From positions 117,807-181,806 of the forward strand of contig JBFXJF010000001.1 of NCBI GenBank assembly GCA_050175155.1: a DNA stretch of 64,000 bases. The letters are read 5' to 3'. The DNA comes from JBFXJF01 sp050175155 (GTDB taxonomy: Bacteria; Bacillota; Bacilli; Tepidibacillales; Tepidibacillaceae). A program made the translations under genes and the position numbers. This document shows positions 62,152 through 64,000 of the stretch, piece by piece (position 1 is the stretch's first letter; every line of letters begins with the position of its first letter). The notes below the pieces were generated by a model. That model had not been told where the DNA came from, searched no databases, and saw only the letters and a list, made by a program, of their open reading frames with translations.

Positions 62152-62648
62152 AAGATAACGAATTATTAATAATTCTTTCTGTATTGCTGCAATATCCAGA
62201 TAATGAATTAATAGAATTCTGTAAAAATGAGCAGATATCAGATATAGACGATCCTAATATACTAAATAGTATTAACTACTTTCTTGATTATATTAACAAT
62301 AAATCATTAGAGGAATTGCAAAAATATTATGTTCAAACCTTTGACTTTGATGAAGATATCAACTTATATTTAAGTTATTCAAAAGATATAGATGATAAAG
62401 AACGTGGGGGAAAATTACTTCAACTTAAAAAATTCTATCGGGACAGTGGTTTTTTAATAGATACTGATGAGCTCCCAGATTATTATCCTTTAATGCTAGA
62501 ATTTATGTCAATTGTTAACATGAATACTACAAAAGAATTATTTAGTCATTATTTAGAAGAAATAAATAATTTAAAGATAAAATTAAACAAGATTAATAGT
62601 CCTTACGAGAAGTTAATTGATGCATCTATAGCTATAATAGTAAATTAG
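62148..62648 (+). CDS. narJ: Nitrate reductase chaperone NarJ (TorD-like)
   Basis: 166 residues, on the short side for NarJ. Helical throughout, with LSVLLQYPDNELIEF at the start, YYVQTFDFDEDINLYLSY in the middle (the YVxTFDF pattern of NarJ) and DELPDYYPLMLEFM. It escorts NarG during Mo-cofactor insertion and membrane attachment and is not in the final enzyme. Its ATG overlaps the narH stop by 4 bases, so translation is coupled. narI follows after 21 bases. Confidence 0.92.
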   Translation: MKDNELLIILSVLLQYPDNELIEFCKNEQISDIDDPNILNSINYFLDYINNKSLEELQKYYVQTFDFDEDINLYLSYSKDIDDKERGGKLLQLKKFYRDSGFLIDTDELPDYYPLMLEFMSIVNMNTTKELFSHYLEEINNLKIKLNKINSPYEKLIDASIAIIVN

Positions 62649-62669
62649 AAACTAATTAGGAGGTGTGAT

Positions 62670-63368
62670 ATGAATTTTTTCAATCAATTTCTATGGGTTA
62701 TATACCCATATATTATGTTTACTTTATTTATTATAGTTCATATATATAGATACAACACTGATCAGATTAATTGGTCAGCAAAATCAAGTGAGTTTTTAGA
62801 GAAAAAATCGCTTAAATGGGGAAGTATCTTATTTCATTATGGTATCTTGCTAGCATTTGGTGGGCATTTTGTAGGTTTAATAATTCCAATCTCGGTGACC
62901 GAAAAACTAGGAATTACAGAGGGGTTATATCATGCATCAGCTGTAATACTTGGAAGTATAGCAGGAATCTTAACTTTAATTGGAACAATTTTATTACTTC
63001 TTAGACGAACTACTAATAAACGAATTAGAATTACTAGTAGTTTTGCTGACATACTAATTATCGTGTTACTTTTTCTTGTGGTAGGTATTGGGGTATATAA
63101 CACAATTGGGTATAATCTTGTAACAGAGAATTTTAATTATCGGGAATCATTAGCACCCTGGCTAAGAGGATTATTTACTTTTCAACCAAATCCGGAATTG
63201 ATGATAGAGGTTCCCCTAGTTTTTCAGATTCACACATTACTAGCATTTACTACTCTCGGTGTGTGGCCTTTTACTAGGCTGGTACACATATTGAGTGCAC
63301 CTTTAACTTATCCGACAAGAAGATACATTTTATATAGAAGTTTAGGTAAAAAAAATAATATTGAATAA
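62670..63368 (+). CDS. narI: Nitrate reductase gamma subunit, cytochrome b
   Basis: 232 residues, five membrane helices. The haem histidines lie in the second helix (LFHYGILLAFGGHFVGL) and the fifth (FQIHTLLAFTTLGVWPFTRLVHILSAP), as in NarI. It oxidises menaquinol at the outer face and holds two b haems, giving the proton-motive step. The ATG follows TTAGGAGGTGTG. This completes a narGHJI set in the canonical order, with narK upstream and a zinc-ribbon protein downstream. Confidence 0.96.
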   Translation: MNFFNQFLWVIYPYIMFTLFIIVHIYRYNTDQINWSAKSSEFLEKKSLKWGSILFHYGILLAFGGHFVGLIIPISVTEKLGITEGLYHASAVILGSIAGILTLIGTILLLLRRTTNKRIRITSSFADILIIVLLFLVVGIGVYNTIGYNLVTENFNYRESLAPWLRGLFTFQPNPELMIEVPLVFQIHTLLAFTTLGVWPFTRLVHILSAPLTYPTRRYILYRSLGKKNNIE

Positions 63369-63388
63369 TTTCAAGGTGGGATATAGCT

Positions 63389-63748
63389 ATGGTTACAGTT
63401 GTTATTCACACAGAATCGAATAAAAGATATATACTTGTTGGCACTGGGTATGGAACATACGTTAAAACGGATCCGAGCACACCTTTTGGGTTCTTACTTC
63501 CATATGAAGAGACTGGGGAAATACCTGTTGCAGCTTTATGTGATAGTGATGGATTGATATCGTGGTTTCCTACAAACGAGTTAAGGGTCATTCAAGCAGA
63601 TGGTATGAACATAGCTGATATATTTAGTAAAATAGAAGATATTGATTACAAGCCAATTCTAAAGGTTGAAAAATGTCCAGCCTGCAATCATTCTGTTACT
63701 ATTAATGATAAGATTTGTCCATCATGCGGTATAACATTAATAAAGTAA
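63389..63748 (+). CDS. Unknown protein with C-terminal zinc ribbon, end of nar operon
   Basis: 119 residues. The first 75 are a beta-rich domain (TVVIHTESNKRYILVGTGYG, later GEIPVAALCDSDGLISWFP) that I do not recognise, followed by a short helix (NIADIFSKIED) and a zinc ribbon CPACNHSVTINDKICPSCG. It starts 20 bases after narI with AAGGTGGG ahead of the ATG, so it belongs to the operon. A role in nitrate reductase assembly or nitrate sensing is possible from position only. A weak hairpin after it ends the transcript. Confidence 0.7.
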   Translation: MVTVVIHTESNKRYILVGTGYGTYVKTDPSTPFGFLLPYEETGEIPVAALCDSDGLISWFPTNELRVIQADGMNIADIFSKIEDIDYKPILKVEKCPACNHSVTINDKICPSCGITLIK

Positions 63749-63763
63749 TTATTATAAAAAAAG

Positions 63764-63785
63764 GTGAGGTCTTTGGGGACCTCAC
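63764..63785 (+). terminator. Hairpin after the nar operon
   Basis: GTGAGGTC (63764-63771) pairs with GACCTCAC (63778-63785). There is no T-run after it, so it may be a weak terminator or 3' protective structure. Confidence 0.5.
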
Positions 63786-63870
63786 AAATTAAGAAGATTT
63801 TACATTGTTGAAAGAATATTAGGTTAAATGGTTACATACATAATAATAACTTATTTTATAAGATAAGTTA

Positions 63871-63884
63871 TTGACCTATGTCAA
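63871..63884. promoter_or_regulatory. Crp/FNR-type palindrome
   Basis: TTGACCTATGTCAA is a perfect TTGAC-N4-GTCAA dyad, close to the FNR consensus TTGAT-N4-ATCAA. A further dyad AACTTAT...ATAAGTT lies just before it at 63848-63869. It is downstream of the nar operon and ahead of a terminator at 63951, so it could drive a short transcript or a gene beyond the window. Confidence 0.5.
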
Positions 63885-63950
63885 GTTCTCGAAAATATAT
63901 TTATATTTTTATAACTATTTTTTAAGAACTTAGAAAATTCTTAGATAAAA

Positions 63951-63989
63951 AAGATTTTTGTTCATTTTAAGAACAAAAATCTTTTTTTA
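63951..63989. terminator. Strong bidirectional terminator at the right end
   Basis: Arms AAGATTTTTGTTC (63951-63963) and GAACAAAAATCTT (63971-63983) form a perfect 13-bp stem, followed by TTTTT. An A-run lies on the other side. Confidence 0.85.
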
Positions 63990-64000
63990 TAAGAAATATT

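Overview
The window is AT-rich DNA with strong AGGAGG-type ribosome sites and many TTG/GTG starts. It looks like a low-GC, endospore-forming, anaerobic or facultatively anaerobic member of the Bacillota. The evidence is a gerP spore-coat germination cluster with a sigma-K-like promoter, T-box leaders, rubrerythrin and other oxygen-defence proteins, a FixABCX electron-transfer chain and a respiratory narGHJI operon. The gerP genes point towards the Bacillales side of the phylum. A nitrate-respiring anaerobe such as a Desulfuribacillus-type organism would fit, but that is a guess. Two runs of exactly 100 N (27638-27737 and 45332-45431) are scaffold gaps. I saw no rRNA, tRNA, CRISPR array, prophage or intact transposon.

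Layout. 1-10 kb: end of a DegV gene, an ABC-F ATPase, then two large PAS/GGDEF/HD-GYP proteins flanking a methyltransferase and a thiamine-binding-type protein, then a ZIP metal transporter. 10-18 kb: a rubredoxin-like protein, a cold-shock protein, gltBD, an unknown gene behind a strong promoter with a perfect 20-bp inverted repeat, and a decayed flavoprotein fragment. 18-26 kb: a two-component system, two paralogous membrane diguanylate cyclases flanking an ion-transporter-family protein, and a geranylgeranyl-reductase-family flavoprotein. 26-35 kb: a lone trpB with a Trp T-box leader (cut by a gap), a patatin / CPBP protease / radical SAM-SPASM trio, a second ABC-F ATPase, a DUF454 protein and an aminotransferase behind an Ala-type T-box leader. 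35-41 kb: a short ferritin-like protein, rubrerythrin, a YbjQ protein and the etfB-etfA-fixC-fixX operon. 41-51 kb: subtilase, DUF1540, chemotaxis receptor, YPMYGR-repeat protein, FmdE-like lipoprotein, DUF4349 lipoprotein, DegV, UbiX, a fused AmmeMemoRadiSam B-A protein and a truncated amrS start. 51-54 kb: a gerP cluster on the minus strand in the order A-B-E-C-D. 54-64 kb: a TipA-like MerR regulator and then HAD phosphatase-narK-narG-narH-narJ-narI plus a zinc-ribbon protein.

How it fits together. Nitrate is imported by NarK and reduced by NarGHI with quinol electrons. FixABCX probably links NADH, ferredoxin and quinone by electron bifurcation. GltBD makes glutamate, and the aminotransferase and TrpB are tuned by tRNA charging. 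Four GGDEF proteins, all with an intact GGDEF motif and an RxxD inhibitory site, indicate heavy c-di-GMP signalling. Rubrerythrin and the ferritin-like protein handle peroxide and iron.

Most notable observations: both T-box leaders carry two antiterminator/terminator modules behind one specifier stem; the gerP locus is rearranged and holds a 59-residue gerPD; two gene remnants survive (flavoprotein tail, amrS head); and a dyad overlaps the start of a strong promoter. I found no convincing wholly new system. The patatin-CPBP-radical SAM trio and the double T-box modules are the best candidates for follow-up.
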